Source: Bimastos eiseni | Taxonomy: Eukaryota; Annelida; Clitellata; Crassiclitellata; Lumbricidae | Reading direction: 5' to 3' | Length of the DNA: 64,000 nucleotides | NCBI GenBank assembly: GCA_959347315.1 | Contig: OY365814.1 | Span: 4,064,116 to 4,128,115 of the forward strand | Part shown: in pieces, positions 22,294 to 34,318 of the stretch | Layout of the letters: each line of letters starts with the position of its first letter | How positions within the stretch are numbered: the stretch's first letter is position 1 | Notes under the pieces: model-generated | The model's database searches: none | What the model saw: the letters and a program-made list of their open reading frames with translations, nothing else | Told to the model about the DNA's origin: nothing | Translations under genes and position numbers: made by a program

Positions 22294-23582
22294 GAGAAAA
22301 CAATATTATTAATATTTTAACTTTCATTTAGTTATGATTATAATATTTATTATTAATATTGTTGTTTCTGAAACGTTTATCTTGAATTCGTAAAAAAACA
22401 ACGCCCCTTAAAAGTGTCATTTACTGTCATGGTATATCTGTACAAATGGTGATCAATTTATACATTTTACAGGTGCAACATCTCACTTACCATCGCATGA
22501 GAGAGTGAAGCGTGGATGCAATAGAGTTGACATACGCATATGCTATGAAGGTTGTCTTGAAAGATACATGTTCATGAAAAATATGTTTGGCAGATACTGC
22601 AACGACACGTGTAAGTTTTAATATAAGAGTAGCTTGTTCAAGTTTAAGCTACCTTTATGGTAGGATTAAGACAACCTTGGGCCAGAGTGATTCAAGCAAC
22701 TCATCTCACAAGCCACTTTCATAATTATGGTCAGCTGAAGGCCTATACTTGTCGGGTTAAATTGCTTCATTGATATGAACCTTGCAGTGTGAATAACTGT
22801 AAGCTGTCCACATACATACATGAACATTGTACGCGCGCTCACGGCAATACCGTTTATTCAACCCCTCTTATGTGAGGCACTGCTCGTGAATGAACAGGCG
22901 TCATGCGCTTGGCTTTTGAGTGGCGTTTGGCTTTTGAGTGGCGTTTGGCTTTTGAGTGGCGCTTTATAAGTTAGCTTTATAAGTTATTATGATTACGTGT
23001 TGGCCCTCAATGAAAGAAGTTTTGAGCACTGTAAAAAATCTCTTACCGTAATCATTATTGCTGTAACACAAACTTTAATGTGCGTATGGTCATAACATTT
23101 TTTAAATCTAATTAGATAACATAATTTATAACATGTGATGCTGTCCGGAAAGCCTTGAATTCCGGGAAGCCTTGAAGTAAATTAGTTGTCAGATTATTAC
23201 ATGTAGGCCTACACTCGGTGGCTTGCTTGACCCGTGTAGCAACAGATGAATATTATGTTGAGCTTACCACAGTGAATAAGGACACAACCTGGATTATTCT
23301 ATGCAATTTATTAGGTTCAGAAACAAGAGACAAAATGTCATTATAGACCAAAGAGATTAATAAATAATGAATCACACCGCGGCAACGGTTGAAAGCCACG
23401 CAAATACTCATGACATTATACGATTCAATTCACAAACCTCTCTTTTTGTTGTAGGCGGTGAAAAGCACTGTCCTCCCGGCGAGTGCTGCCCCGTCCGAAA
23501 TATTATACAATTCGACCGTTTTCGGTCAAGAATCTTAATTAGCGAATCCGTCATAATTAGAGAACAATTTGCGTTTACTTAA
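20501..23582 (+). CDS. Small secreted cysteine-rich protein, three exons
   Basis: Three short exons join in frame: 20501-20621 (donor GTAAGT), 22473-22610 (acceptor TTTTACAG, donor GTAAGT) and 23455-23582 (acceptor TTGTAG). Both junctions are phase 1, and the second one builds a cysteine codon. The 128-residue product has a hydrophobic stretch MMMIIIGLCLS (residues 31-41) able to act as signal peptide, then a Lys-Arg pair (53-54), then a cysteine-rich core: C56-x7-C64-x3-C68-x14-C83-x3-C87-x4-C92-x4-C97-C98. The C-x3-C pairs resemble disulfide-linked helical peptide hormones of the eclosion-hormone style, but I do not recognise the family. It could be a neuropeptide, an antimicrobial peptide or another secreted factor. 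The start is uncertain: translation may begin at residue 31. Confidence 0.55.
21045..21165. repeat. CT-rich (TCTCTC)n tract
   Basis: A pyrimidine-rich stretch dominated by CTCTCT runs in the first intron of the cysteine-rich gene. Open frames through it are low-complexity and are not genes. Confidence 0.75.
21775..22065. repeat. 36-bp satellite-like repeat, intron copy
   Basis: Several degenerate units of AGAAGCTTCATGTGATGAAA / CCAGCTTCTGGTTAAGCATT type occur in both orientations. The same motif is seen near 0.4, 43.6 and 63.1 kb. It lies within the first intron of the cysteine-rich gene. Confidence 0.5.
22219..22292. repeat. ATG then ATA trinucleotide array
   Basis: ATGATGATG units pass into about 15 ATA units. 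A short GC-richer stretch precedes it (22080-22218), which may be the 3' end of a retroelement with a simple-repeat tail. Confidence 0.7.
22913..22970 (+). repeat. Three 19-bp tandem repeats
   Basis: The unit TTGGCTTTTGAGTGGCGTT is present three times in tandem in the second intron of the cysteine-rich gene. It is followed by two TTATAAGTTA words. Confidence 0.8.
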
Positions 23583-25020
23583 ACGACAGTCTGCGCCCAT
23601 AGAGCATCCATGCATACAAAGTTTAGCATATAAATGTATGCGTGTATGAATGTATGCTTGTGTAGATCAATGTGTATTTAAGTCTTATATCATATTTGAA
23701 CGCATGCTTGTAAGGCATATGAACAGTGAAATTGAAAGTATAATTAAAGGAATGATGAAAACAGTGATAAAGTCACAGAAAAGAGAGTTATTGCTCGTCA
23801 CTAATTAACACTCGAAATGATGAACGGGACTTGGGAGAACAAAGCAGTAGGCATACTGATTTAGGCCTAGATACGAATAGATGAGGCGATGGTACAGGAG
23901 CCCACAGACATGTATCATGATGAAATCAAAACGGTAAGTGAATTGGTTGAGGAAGGGCAATGCATGGAAGAATCGATGGAAAAGAAGAAAACGCTGATCA
24001 ACAATTAGCTGGATGGATAATGCATGTGGGAATATAGCAAGACTTCGGTTGAAAGATAAACTAACTTTGACCAATGACCGATGAATGAGGATCGCTTATT
24101 AGCACAAAGCCTATCGCGACATAGGACTGACGTCATGACCTGATTACGACGATGAGGTATATTTTCATGTGTGTATGTAACTTTTGTGCACTTTTTTCAA
24201 TTCACAAATTCTCAAATTGCCTTTTGAATACAACTAAAGCCTACTATCCACAATTTATCTATTTTTTATTGGATTATTAATTGATGTGCGAGGTGCAATA
24301 ATTATCAGTAACATTCGAATATAGTATAGGTCCTAGTTATTTAAAGAATTGTGTTTGCTGCTTATGTTGCAGCCTGGACGTAGATCGTTCACCTGGTGAA
24401 TCGACGCCATCCAAAATTCAAGACTAAATCGTTAATTATTCGAATTTCGCCACATTCCGAAAAACTATCCCATAAATATTAAATACGATGTAATCGAAAT
24501 TAAAAGAATAAATACATGTAGTCTAGTTGCAAAACATGAAACTGTGTTCAGATAGGTTGTTAAATTTTAAAATGTTTAGTAGGCCTATTGGCACTGAAAT
24601 AAATGGAGATTTATTTTCTGCGGAACCATTAATTTCTAGCGATTATTTTGCTGGAATTGCACAAGAACCATTAGATAAAATGTCGTCTTCTTGTAACGAT
24701 GCAGCGTCTTGTATGGATTTCCAATCTCTCCCTTTCTTTCTTTTGATGTCGAACTGACAAATTTCACAATGATTGGGAACATAGTATGAACAAATGTTGT
24801 CAAGTTATTACAGGAGTCAAGTTTAACTGTTGGCATCCATACAAGACGCCTATTTGGTCATAAATCTTATTTATTCAATGCCGCCGTCTGCGGAATGAAG
24901 TAATAGTAAAAAACCTAGCGAAGGACGCTACAGTCGTCCACATCTGCGCCGCCTCATACATGACCCAAGGCCACCATAAAGACGGTGGATTGCCTACCTC
25001 TTATAATTCTCATCGAGACC
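23583..25020. other. No recognisable gene
   Basis: AT-rich DNA. Open frames at 23805-24074 (minus) and 24527-24757 (plus) have no family signature or convincing splice context. Confidence 0.4.
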
Positions 25021-25024
25021 TCGA

Positions 25025-25140
25025 ACTCCGCGACTGTTTGCAGTCCAACAGTGCCAGTCCCAAGCCTCGGTAAAGGAGGAGGGCAACGCTAATGATCTTC
25101 GTCATCACACAGTGTCGTTAAACTGTAATCTCCAATTATC
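25025..25140 (+). repeat. Dispersed repeat, copy 2
   Basis: Matches 9690-9800 in the same orientation (TTTGCAGTCCAACAGTG through TCGTTAAACTG). Flanking sequence differs, so this is an interspersed element end. Confidence 0.5.
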
Positions 25141-27840
25141 GAGACCTTGGGCCGTCTCAATCCCTCGGTCGCTCATTGGTAACCGGACTTCTTTCATCAC
25201 TGGTGACAAAGAAGTTACTTCTTCCCATTTTTAACGCCTCTCTGTAAGAATTATGCATTCAGCGCTACAACTTGGTTGCTTATAAGAGAACTTTTCCTTT
25301 GCCTCCTGCTGCAGCGGACGATGCCTGGCTCTTCAGACATTTTACCATCCTGGCAATTGGTAATCACTAAGTCCTGGAGGAAATGAAGTGCCTCCGAGAA
25401 AAGAATAATACTAATGAGACGATCTATATTGGGTCGAAGCAAAAAGGCTCTATGTAATCATACTAGTCCAACAAGTCATTGACAATCACGTGATTGCTGA
25501 AAATCATCGGTCATGGGCTGTGATTTGAACCTCCCCAGACTGTGCCACTAGGTTTCCTACATCCGTTCCGGCTGCCTGCTATCCGGATGCGGAAGTTAGA
25601 GATAATGCAGTTCTTTATAGATGATCAAACAGTTTGCATGTAATACGCCGAGGAACTCAAAGCCAATGTCCGATGTCGCGTGGAGGATCGGTTAAATGAT
25701 TGGATTGCGTCTAGACGTAATAATTATAGGACATAAGCACCGGATCAAATTGATCTAGCCGACAAATCGGAAGAACCGCCAGTAGGCGTTTGCCAACCCT
25801 GAAGACAATACAGTTGCTGGCAAGGACAGTGGCTTAGGTTGAACAGTATCTGCAGAAGGCTTTAATACGTCACAGTGTGTAATAGGGGTTACGATGGAGC
25901 TGCCATTATAGTTATACCACTGTCAACGTAGTTTCCCAAATTCGGATGGTGTCAACTGGTCAAACATCTCAGTCAACAAGCGTGAAAGGGATGGCAACAT
26001 GTAAGGGTGCTGCACCATATCTACTCAGACTTCGATAGATTGAGTTGATAAAACAACTCCTTGAGTATCCGATTCACAATGATGAGATCCCTCTGAGCAC
26101 ATCAGAGTCGAATGACTTCCATGATCTTCGACGCAGTGTTTTACTAATCAGACGCCGTCCGTGGCCGTGGCGACAGGAAACCTCGATGTCAGAATCCGGT
26201 GATAATGCAGGCGACATGACACATTGTTAAACTCCATCAGCGGCATATTTTCCTACTCGAGTCTTGTTAATTGTGTAATAGGAATTTTATATAGCGTCAC
26301 CTACCAGTAACTACCTGGTTCTAATGCAATTCCCGAACTTATTTTAATTTTCAGTGCTTTTGTTAATAACTTTCATAACTTGCTTTGCAAGTGCCAGTCT
26401 GACAATGTTCAGCCTCAAATGTTATGGCGAGATTTAGTTCATCTTCACAGGCGAGGTCGAATGTCTCTTCTTGTTTGTTAATTTTAATAAAATTTAGAAA
26501 TGGGAAAAATGTATGGCAAAAAAGTGTCGGGCAGTCTCTGCGCCAGATATTACTATCCTTCTCACCTTATCAGTTCCTGAGACGTCTTAAGAGTTTCCAG
26601 CTCCATGTCCCAGACACAGACTACCGTTGATGATTTGAGCGACGTCATATAAATGCTTCATTACATCCTATTCGTTATTGGCCAATTGCGTTTATTTTTT
26701 GCTCTGTATCTTGACGTCATCGTCACAGTCCTTTCATCCAGCCCAACTCATCTCCTTCTTCGCCTTAAGTTAAGTTGCAATCAATTGAATCTGTCTTGTC
26801 CACTAACCTGTAGCTCTTACATCCGCAGTCAAATGATGCTCAGTTCACTTTGAGCTTCGAATACCTCCGGAAAGATCAACGAAGAAAGGTCGGTCGTTCG
26901 GAAGGTCCACTATTATGTAGTGGAGCCAAGTGAATTTTAGAAGATACACGAGAACAGAGGTTTAAAGGGTGATTGATGATTGCGATGATGATGATGATGA
27001 TGGCGGCGGCGGTGGTGACCATCACCATGGTGTTGGCAGTGTTGGCGGTGTTGGTGGTGATGATGATGCTGATAATGCTGCTGCTGCTGATGATGATGAA
27101 GACGACGGTGATGGTGATGATGGCCGTCATAATGGCGTTGGCATTGTTATCGGTTGATATGCGACAGAGTCACGGAAGACAGATTTCTTGCTTGTGTTGA
27201 AGATTTAAGGTAAGTGCGTCTAATTCGTCGAAGAAATAAAGGTTTACTGAAGATTTGTGGTCGGTTGGTAAGAAAATGCGGCTAATATTGAACTACTCAA
27301 CGTGCGGATATAATAACTGGTTGATTTTGGATGGATGGATATAATCTGAGATCTATCTAAGCATCTTGATGTATGACTGTTCGTCCGTCCGGTTGTCTGT
27401 TGGTTTGTCAATCTGTCTGTCCTCGTCATAACATCTTATTCAACCGCATTCTTCATCTGTCTATCATCGTTGTCTGATGTTGTATACTGCATGAAAGCAA
27501 TGAGATCGAAATGATGTACAGTTTAGCAGTGCGCGCTATAGGTGGATGCTGATAGAAAGCTATGGAAAGTTAAGGGAAAGAATCCAGGCGTTGGCATTTA
27601 CCGAACAGAATTGCCTCAGACTTATCTGGGTTTTTGTCGAAGCCATTTAAACAGAACAATTCATACACAAATGAGAGGCACTCTTCAAGTTTTAGCCGTC
27701 AAACTGGTCAGTGCGTGGCAGAGCACTTTGAAGCTGAGTATCATCCGCATACTGTTTTAACTGAATCACAATGTGCTTAGCCATATGAGTGTTTGGGGAA
27801 GTCTAAACTGTAAAATAAAAGGAACTTAAAGTCTATGAAA
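25141..27840. other. No recognisable gene; GAT-rich tract at 26975-27130
   Basis: The higher GC content at 25140-26250 suggests decayed transposon DNA, but no protein domain could be read with confidence. A GATGAT/GGTGGT-rich low-complexity tract lies at 26975-27130. Open frames there code only Asp/Met-rich runs. Confidence 0.4.
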
Positions 27841-27847
27841 ATTAAGC

Positions 27848-28024
27848 AAGTGTGTGTGTGTGTGTCTGTGTGTCTGTGTGTGTGTGTGTCTCTGTGTGTG
27901 TGTGTGTCTGTCTGTGTGTGTGTCTGTGTGTGTGTGTCTGTCTGTGTGTGTGTCTGTCTGTGTGTGTGTCTGTGTGTGTCTGTGTGTGTGTGTCTGTGTG
28001 TGTGTCTGTGTGTGTGTGTGTGTT
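27848..28024. repeat. TG/TCTG microsatellite
   Basis: About 180 bp of interrupted TGTGTGTG and TGTCTG units. It produces artificial Cys-Val open frames on the plus strand and His-Thr frames on the minus strand. Confidence 0.9.
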
Positions 28025-28099
28025 TAAGATCAGTTTTTCTTTGGCTAATACACGTACGCATCACTATGTGTTTTACGAAAGATATTTATATTGTTTGAC

Positions 28100-28280
28100 A
28101 CATTTCAACCCGAATTTCCCGTCTCCTTTCTGCCGCGTCATTGTGTCATCCCAGATCCTCCGATTGACTTTACCTTTTGTTCCTCTTGAAAGGACCACAA
28201 TTGCGAAATCTAAATTCTTTGCCTTCATTGATCCATCTATTTCTCTCTTCACTTTGGTCTGCCTTCTTCTCTAATCGGAT
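28100..28280 (+). mobile_element. Possible LINE 3' coding fragment
   Basis: The plus-strand frame LRLTLPFVPLERTTIAK followed by FFAFIDPS resembles the 'L-x-VPR-x-R...F-x-xAP' tail region of CR1/L2-type elements, but the match is weak. It precedes other LINE-related pieces at 28.7 and 29.5 kb. Confidence 0.3.
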
Positions 28281-28734
28281 CTGTGCTTTTTATTTTCACT
28301 CTGGACACATCTAACTGGGAACATCTAACTCTAAACGACTCTTGCTGTGAGTTTACAATGCAGACGTTGCTCGATCTCGACGATCCATTCGATGCTGGAG
28401 TCGGAGGAGAACTCGCATTGAATAAGGCCTACTATTATCGCACTGGTCATTGATCTTCTTACGTGCATACACTTCACGACAGTACATGAGTACAATAATT
28501 TCGATGATAGCGAGAATCGATTACAACAGCAACGACGAATGACGATTTGCTCTAATCCTCACAAACGCATACTAGTAGTAGTAGATATCAGACATAGTGA
28601 AGCTTTTCCATTGTCGTTTCCTAGCAAACCTCTGATTTCTCTCTCTGTCTCAGTCAGACTGACTTCTCTATCTTCTTGCCATAGATTATCTTCTCTTACA
28701 TATCAGAATCGACAGCATTACTTTACATTAATTA

Positions 28735-28810
28735 AACATCTATATTTGGCAATTACGTCATATTTTAAACTCCTGTGATTGGTTTAACGTTGTATCAGTA
28801 TCCTATCTGC
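28735..28810. repeat. Repeat shared with 45.84-45.92 kb
   Basis: The stretch CTATATTTGGCAATTACGTC through GTTTAACGTTGTATCAGTAT is nearly identical at 45850-45915. At 45.9 kb it is followed almost at once by the LINE fragment. Here about 680 bp of other DNA, including the 29045 repeat, separates them. Confidence 0.65.
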
Positions 28811-29044
28811 ACAATTATGAGGACGATGACCAAGGGTGCGCTGCGTCAATGGTAATCTCTTATTCCAATTCCTGGTGCTCCAATCTTCCTTGACAAATTC
28901 ATTGATAGCTGACTAGAAATGTAATTTCATCTCTAACTTTAGTCACTCTTATTATCAGCTGTTATCTCATCAATTGGTGTTGCGCTATAAATACAATTAA
29001 TAGCTATGCTAATGACACATCATAGTTATGACCACAGATGTAAC

Positions 29045-29265
29045 AAGGTTTTGAAAAGTGAGTGCATAATTTAAAAAATATTGGGCGAAGCGAAACAAAT
29101 TTTTGCCGCCCCACTTTTTTAATTTTGCCACCCTATAAATTTGAAAGAATGGGGTGCACAGATTATCTTAACAAAAGTCATCTTAAAAAGCCATTGGAGA
29201 AATATAAAAAAAGAACCGATTTGGGTAAAAGTGGGAATATCATTAAGAAGCAAAATGACCAACAT
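29045..29265 (+). repeat. Dispersed repeat, shared with 34.62-34.80 kb
   Basis: TAACAAGGTT-TGAAAAGTG followed by TTAAAAAATATTG, GGGGTGCACAGATTATCTTA and AAAAGTCATCTTAAAAAGCC has a close match at 34623-34770. The repeat has a G/C-run interior, as in many non-autonomous elements. Open frames in it are not conserved between the copies. Confidence 0.55.
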
Positions 29266-29484
29266 ACGCATAAGCACAATGTCGGGCGAAAGCCGTCCTA
29301 GTCCGATTTACCGAGAGATCATGTCGACCTGAGGAACGAAGAGGACGACGAGAGGCAACTGAAATGAAAGGCGGATAAGATCACAAGATAATGTGGAGCC
29401 TATAACACAATGAATGTAAGGATAAGAACTTTAAATCGCATGCGGGCTATGAGCTGGAGTCAGTGTAAGTGCTCGGTCATGAAA

Positions 29485-29675
29485 ATGTAGAATTATTAGA
29501 GTAGCGAGGAAGGTGTGTTAGCCGCATTTAGTACTGATTGAAGAGGTGACAGACGAGATTTTGGAAGACCAATAAGAAACTCGTTACAGTAATCAATGCG
29601 TGAGCAGACAAATGCATGAACCAGAGAGGTGAAAATGGATGACTGAACATTTCGCCTCACAGCTTGAAGTCTTCG
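29485..29675 (-). mobile_element. LINE reverse transcriptase fragment (CR1/L2 type)
   Basis: On the minus strand the frame LQAVRRNVQSSIFTSLVHAF continues into RIDYCNEFLIGLPKSRL and LQSVLNAAN. The DYCN...GLPK...LQ-x-V-NAA pattern is diagnostic of the reverse transcriptase end of CR1/L2/Jockey-like LINEs. A sister copy lies at 45.92-46.08 kb in the same orientation. It is a short, truncated remnant. Confidence 0.85.
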
Positions 29676-30683
29676 CAGGTGATAGGAACTAGACAGAGAG
29701 GATTAGAGTAAATGAAAGAGTGCTGTCGCTGGAACCATCTTCATTCAGCCCTAGTCTTTCCTTGTTTCGAAAATGTTAGAAGACCACGCGATGTTTATTT
29801 TTTTGTGATATCTCACTCTAGAGTTGCGGGTGCCTCTGATTCTCTGAGTGATGGTTTACAAATGTTCAATCACAAATACAATAATTTAACAAACTCGCTT
29901 TCGCTGCCATTCAATAGCAGTTCAATGACCTGAGTTTTCTGCTCTCTTCCTTCAACTACTAAATGTCAGGTCATCAAGGTATCGAATAAGCAGATCCGAT
30001 CTCAAAGAAATCACTTATCCATAAACACCCTAGCAACTAAACGGTCTAAACCAGTCCATTCCAGTTCATCAACCATTCAGTATGCTAGCAATCGATCATT
30101 TTTATTCATAAAGGCAGCATTAGGCTATACCTAAGGTCCTTTTAAAGTCATTACTGTATATTCTGCTTCTATTTCAAATTGAAACGAGAAGCGGATGCAA
30201 ACGAAGGTCTCAGCCATGGATACGGTACATAATCATCAATTTAAGGTGAACGTGTATTTTTGAATTAAGCCATTAATGTACGAGCTGAATCTACGTCCTT
30301 CAGCATCTGAACGAGAGAATACTATCAAAGTAACCACAGCCACAAACTCAGTACATATAACAGGAAATTGATGGATTTGGTTATATGAGAATAGCTAACT
30401 GAATAGTCTAAAGGCTGTATAAGCGAAACTCAAAGCCAACAGGTAGATCTAACATCTATAAATATGATCTATTTACTACATCTCCATGCACTCTCTTCTA
30501 TCTACGATGCACTACACCATTCTTCCCACACTTCACCATACACATGCCGTTACTTTGTTCAGTGTTATATATAGCCGCATGTGACTAAGGTGTCATGTAC
30601 TAAGCTTTAGGCCTAGATTAGACCATTTCATACTATTATAGTCTTAGTGTTGATTATCACCTCGTTCATGCCTTGCGTGATTA

Positions 30684-30687
<4 letters not shown>
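29676..30687. other. No recognisable gene
   Basis: AT-rich DNA without domain or exon pairs. The 29712-29933 frame has no family resemblance. Confidence 0.4.
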
Positions 30688-30721
<34 letters not shown>

Positions 30722-32300
30722 AAATAGAATGACTTTATTTAAACGTAGTAGAATATATATATACATACAAAAGTAGGTATATATATAAGTAAGTATATAC
30801 AAGTAAAAAATTTACTATGCATAATACATATACACTTGATGAAAATCAAATTTACGATTGTCATTTCAAGAGTCAAAGTCATCCACAAAGTCATCCATCG
30901 TAATGAACTCTGCACAGATTTACGTTCTCTGTCTGTCTGTCTCTGTAAATACATCTACTTATAATATATATATATATATATATATAAAGCAATGAGCCAA
31001 AGTGCAATAGGATCACGATCGACACGAATTGTTAGATCGTACTTTTGATGGTACTATGTAATATCAACTACAGAGTTCTGCTGTATGCATATATCGATCA
31101 TCAAAAGAGTGAACATCTGAGTGGTTTAGTCTGAGAGGGGGAGGAGGAGGAGAGGGAGGAGGAGGAGAGGGAGGAGGGGGAGAGGGAGGAGGGGGAGGCG
31201 GAGGAGGGGGAGGCGGAGGCGGAGGAGGGGGAGGCGGAGGAGGGGAGGGGAGGCGGGGGAGGGGTAGCGGTGCCATTATTGTTTACATACTGCCACTCTG
31301 CAAGAACATAAACAGATGGACCAACTTTACACCTGTCAATACAAGGTACATAGGCCTATTGCTTGTACGAGAGAGGGAAGATTCTATTTCAAAGAAGGTG
31401 ACTCTCTTCTCATACAGACTCTATGAGACAAACATTATATACATACATTATATACATTTTATGCAAATTATATACATACATAGATTCATTGCATTGTATG
31501 GCATTACAATTAGTCATCTATTTACATTATGTCACAATGTCTCAGTCTTGCAACTCAGGGTTGTGTGCCCTATTCTCAACGCGCCCCTGAAAACCATATG
31601 AAATAAATACAAAGGTATAAATATAAACAGCGTGTGTGTGCGTGTGTGTGTGCGGACCAGCTCACAGAGAAACAAACGCAAACAACAGTGACCACAATCG
31701 CCAAGATTGCTCCACTTTCTCACGAGCCGAGTGATCTTGGCCAACCGCCGTTTTTATACACCTATAATGGTCCATGGGCTGATATCCTGTATGCGTCCTA
31801 ATGCGCCTTTAAAGAAAACCTGCGGGCATTAGTTCGAAAGCGACATGGCTTTATATATATATATATTATATATATATTATATATATATATATTATATATT
31901 ATAAGTAGATGTATTTAGCCGAGTGATCTATATGGTCCATGGGCTGATATCCTGTATGCGTCCTATTGCGCTTTGGCTCATGGCTTTATATATATATATA
32001 AATTATAAGTAGATGTATGTACAGAGACAGACAGACAGAGATCGGCCCAGAGGCATGCAGGCATTTCAATTGAAAGGAATCGACCGGCGGTGGACTTGAA
32101 TATGGCACTTCTTGACTGTAGCCCCACTCAATGAGTTCAGGTTTGATTGACAAGAAGTTTTCCAAGCGGGTTCCCGTGGATAGCTGACAGATGGCATGGA
32201 TGCTCAGAGTCTCAGCTATCATTTGTCGCAGGTGGGTGGGGTACACAGCAATTTGTCGCTCAACTGCCCGCCCAGAAACCTTCGCCTTTAAGTTGTGTGG
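30688..32300 (+). repeat. TA-bounded repeat, copy 1
   Basis: Begins at a TA array (30688-30719) with TGGAAATAGAATGACTTTAT. It is collinear, in the same orientation, with 50168-51420 through GATGAAAATCAAATTTACGA, the CTGTCTGTCT words, TATTCTCAACGCGCCCCTGA and the GACAGACAGACAGAG block. Internally it carries MITE-like terminal words (AGCAATGAGCCAAAG near 30985, CCATGGGCTGATATCCTGTA near 31775 and 31937). Several TA arrays (30962-30985, 31853-31903, 31985-32002) mark junctions. It codes for nothing recognisable. Confidence 0.7.
31130..31265. repeat. G-rich polypurine tract
   Basis: Dense GGAGGAGG/GGGGAGGCGG runs on the plus strand offer many G-triplets that could form G-quadruplex or triplex structures. 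The proline-rich open frame on the other strand is an artefact. Confidence 0.8.
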
Positions 32301-32414
32301 ATATAATCTCCCATGCATTTTTTGGCAAGCAGCGAATGCATAACGGTGAAATATTTGGTGTTGTCACTACAGAAACGAGGAACAATGAGCTGCTCTTGAC
32401 ATTTACAACTATTT

Positions 32415-32790
32415 GAACTGAAATGGAATTTTTCGATGGTGGAAATTCACCATTGACACAAATAGTGAATTTCTCACGAATGATTAGCACAACCCACCAT
32501 CGAGAAAAGTCGATGGCAGATTCCACCATTTGGAATAGGTGGAGAGTACTCTGCGTTGGTGGCTGATTCCACATTTTAAATAAGATGGCGAGTTCCCGTC
32601 GTTAGTAGCATTTTCCACCTTTCAGATAGGGTGGAAGTACCCTGAGTTAGTGGCATATTCCACCTTTCAGATAGCGTGGAAAGTACCCTGAATTAGTGGC
32701 AGATTCCACCTTTCTGATAAGGTGGAAAGTACCCTATATCAGTGGCAGGTTCCACCTTTCAGATAGGGTGGAGAGTTCCAAGTTATGATG
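32415..32790 (+). repeat. 46-bp satellite with an internal hairpin in each unit
   Basis: About seven or eight units. In the last ones the word TTCCACCTTTC recurs exactly every 46 bp (32658, 32704, 32750). Each unit contains an inverted repeat of TTCCACCTT and AAGGTGGAA separated by about six bases, so each can fold into a stem-loop. Earlier units are more diverged (TTCCACCATTTGGAATAGGTGG near 32520). Confidence 0.75.
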
Positions 32791-32910
32791 GAACTTTCGG
32801 ATTGGGTCGGGTCACGCATTTCGTGGGTCGGGTCGAGTCAGATATTTGGCTTCAGAAGTGGGATTAGGCTCAGTTTGGATGGGTCGGGTTGGGTCCGGTC
32901 GTGAAAATAA
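32791..32910 (+). repeat. GGGTCGGGT-rich segment
   Basis: Words such as GGGTCGGGTCACG, GGGTCGGGTCGAGTC and GGGTCGGGTTGGGTCCGG recur within 110 bp. Runs of three G could allow G-quadruplex formation. It directly follows the hairpin satellite. Confidence 0.5.
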
Positions 32911-34120
32911 GACCTAAAGACAACGATAGATAGGTTGAAGATAGAAAGATAAAAAATGGAAAGACAGAAAGAAAGACCGACCGCCCGAAAGACAGACAGA
33001 TAGACCTCAACAAATTGTGCGAAGCATATAAGCCAAACCATATAAAGAAGAAAGTCAGTTCTTACCTTCTTCCGTATCATCTGTGATTGTAGAAAGTAGG
33101 CGTCGAAACTTTGACTTTGAAATTTACAGATCCAGACTCAGCGACAAGAGTTCTTTCTAAAGAATGTTTCAAAATTGAATGGCCCCAGCTTCAGATTCGT
33201 AAGAAAGGATTACCCAAGCCAAGATACGATTTTGAGGGCGAATTAATATTTGGCACAGTCGCATGTACATACATGTAACTATACCTGGAAGAGCCCAGTC
33301 TTAGCAAATGTGTAGTCGGCTCTGCCTCAATGCCAGCCTGCCTTCGAGAGGCAGGCAGGCATTGTCTTCCCCACCTTAGCATTGTCTTCCCCGCTCTCGT
33401 CATCACCATACCAACATAGCAAGACTTCAGTTGGGAAGATAGACAGACAGACAGAGTTGTTCAAGGGTAGTATATGTCCGCCTGCATACATGTATATATA
33501 AATTTATGCGCGTGTATATCTGAATGCATGCGTGCATATATAATTTATTTACATTTATATGCGTGCATATTTGCGTCCGTAAATTACTTAATACGCGTGC
33601 GCGCATGCAATAAATATTCATTGTACTTAAACGGTGAAAGCATTAATTTCAATATGTGTTTTGTATATCATCGCTTGGGCGAAGCACTATGGCGCATTGG
33701 TTGCGCGTTTGACTAATAAATCCTAATCCAGAGATATATTGGTATAATTTCCAGGTAATGGAGAATCTTCTCAATCTACCATAGCGACATCTAACTGTCG
33801 AAATTACGAGGACATGCCAAAGCAGAGAGGTAAGACTTTTTTCTTTTCCACACGCCTTTTATATATATATATATACAATTAATTCATTTTGGTGAAATCT
33901 TATTACGGCGGTACTGTAGTAGCAGTACTGCTGTACTGGTCGTAATCACGGTCGTATGCATGCCGTGATTAGTCATGCCAATAAGGGCATAAATTTGAAT
34001 GCAATAATAATGCATTTTAGTGAGGTAATGCTTTCTGGTGGCACCGCAACCGTTGGAGCTTACATATGAAATTTTTAGAATTGCATTGTATGAACCAGCC
34101 AAGGAAAGGAAATCTCGCTC
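32911..34120. other. No gene; a tRNA-like SINE head near 33655-33730
   Basis: GAAGCACTATGGCGCATTGG followed by TTGCGCGTTTGACTAATAAA is tRNA-like (A-box and anticodon-arm region), but no intact B-box follows, so it is a SINE remnant rather than a tRNA gene. A short direct repeat of CATTGTCTTCCCC occurs at 33360-33395. Nothing else is recognised. Confidence 0.4.
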
Positions 34121-34125
34121 GGAAT

Positions 34126-34318
34126 CTGTATGCATGTATGCATGTATGCATGTATGCATGTATGCATGTATGCATGAATGCATGTATGCATGTATGCATG
34201 AATGCATGTATGGATGGATAGATGGATGGATGGATGGATGGATGCATGGATGCATGCATGCATGTATGGATGCATGGATGCATGCATGCATGTATGTTTG
34301 CATGTATGTATGCATATA
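34126..34318. repeat. ATGC/ATGG tetranucleotide array
   Basis: TGTATGCA and GGATGGAT units fill this stretch and create long but meaningless Cys-Met-Tyr or His-Ile frames in several registers. Confidence 0.9.

Noticed and set aside
27835..28274. Cys/Val-rich and His/Thr-rich open frames
   Set aside because: They are translations of the TG/TCTG microsatellite in different frames. The same applies to frames at 46092-46367, 55558-55854, 57334-57636 and 58540-58927.
31064..31276. Proline-rich protein on the minus strand
   Set aside because: Translation of the G-rich polypurine tract only.
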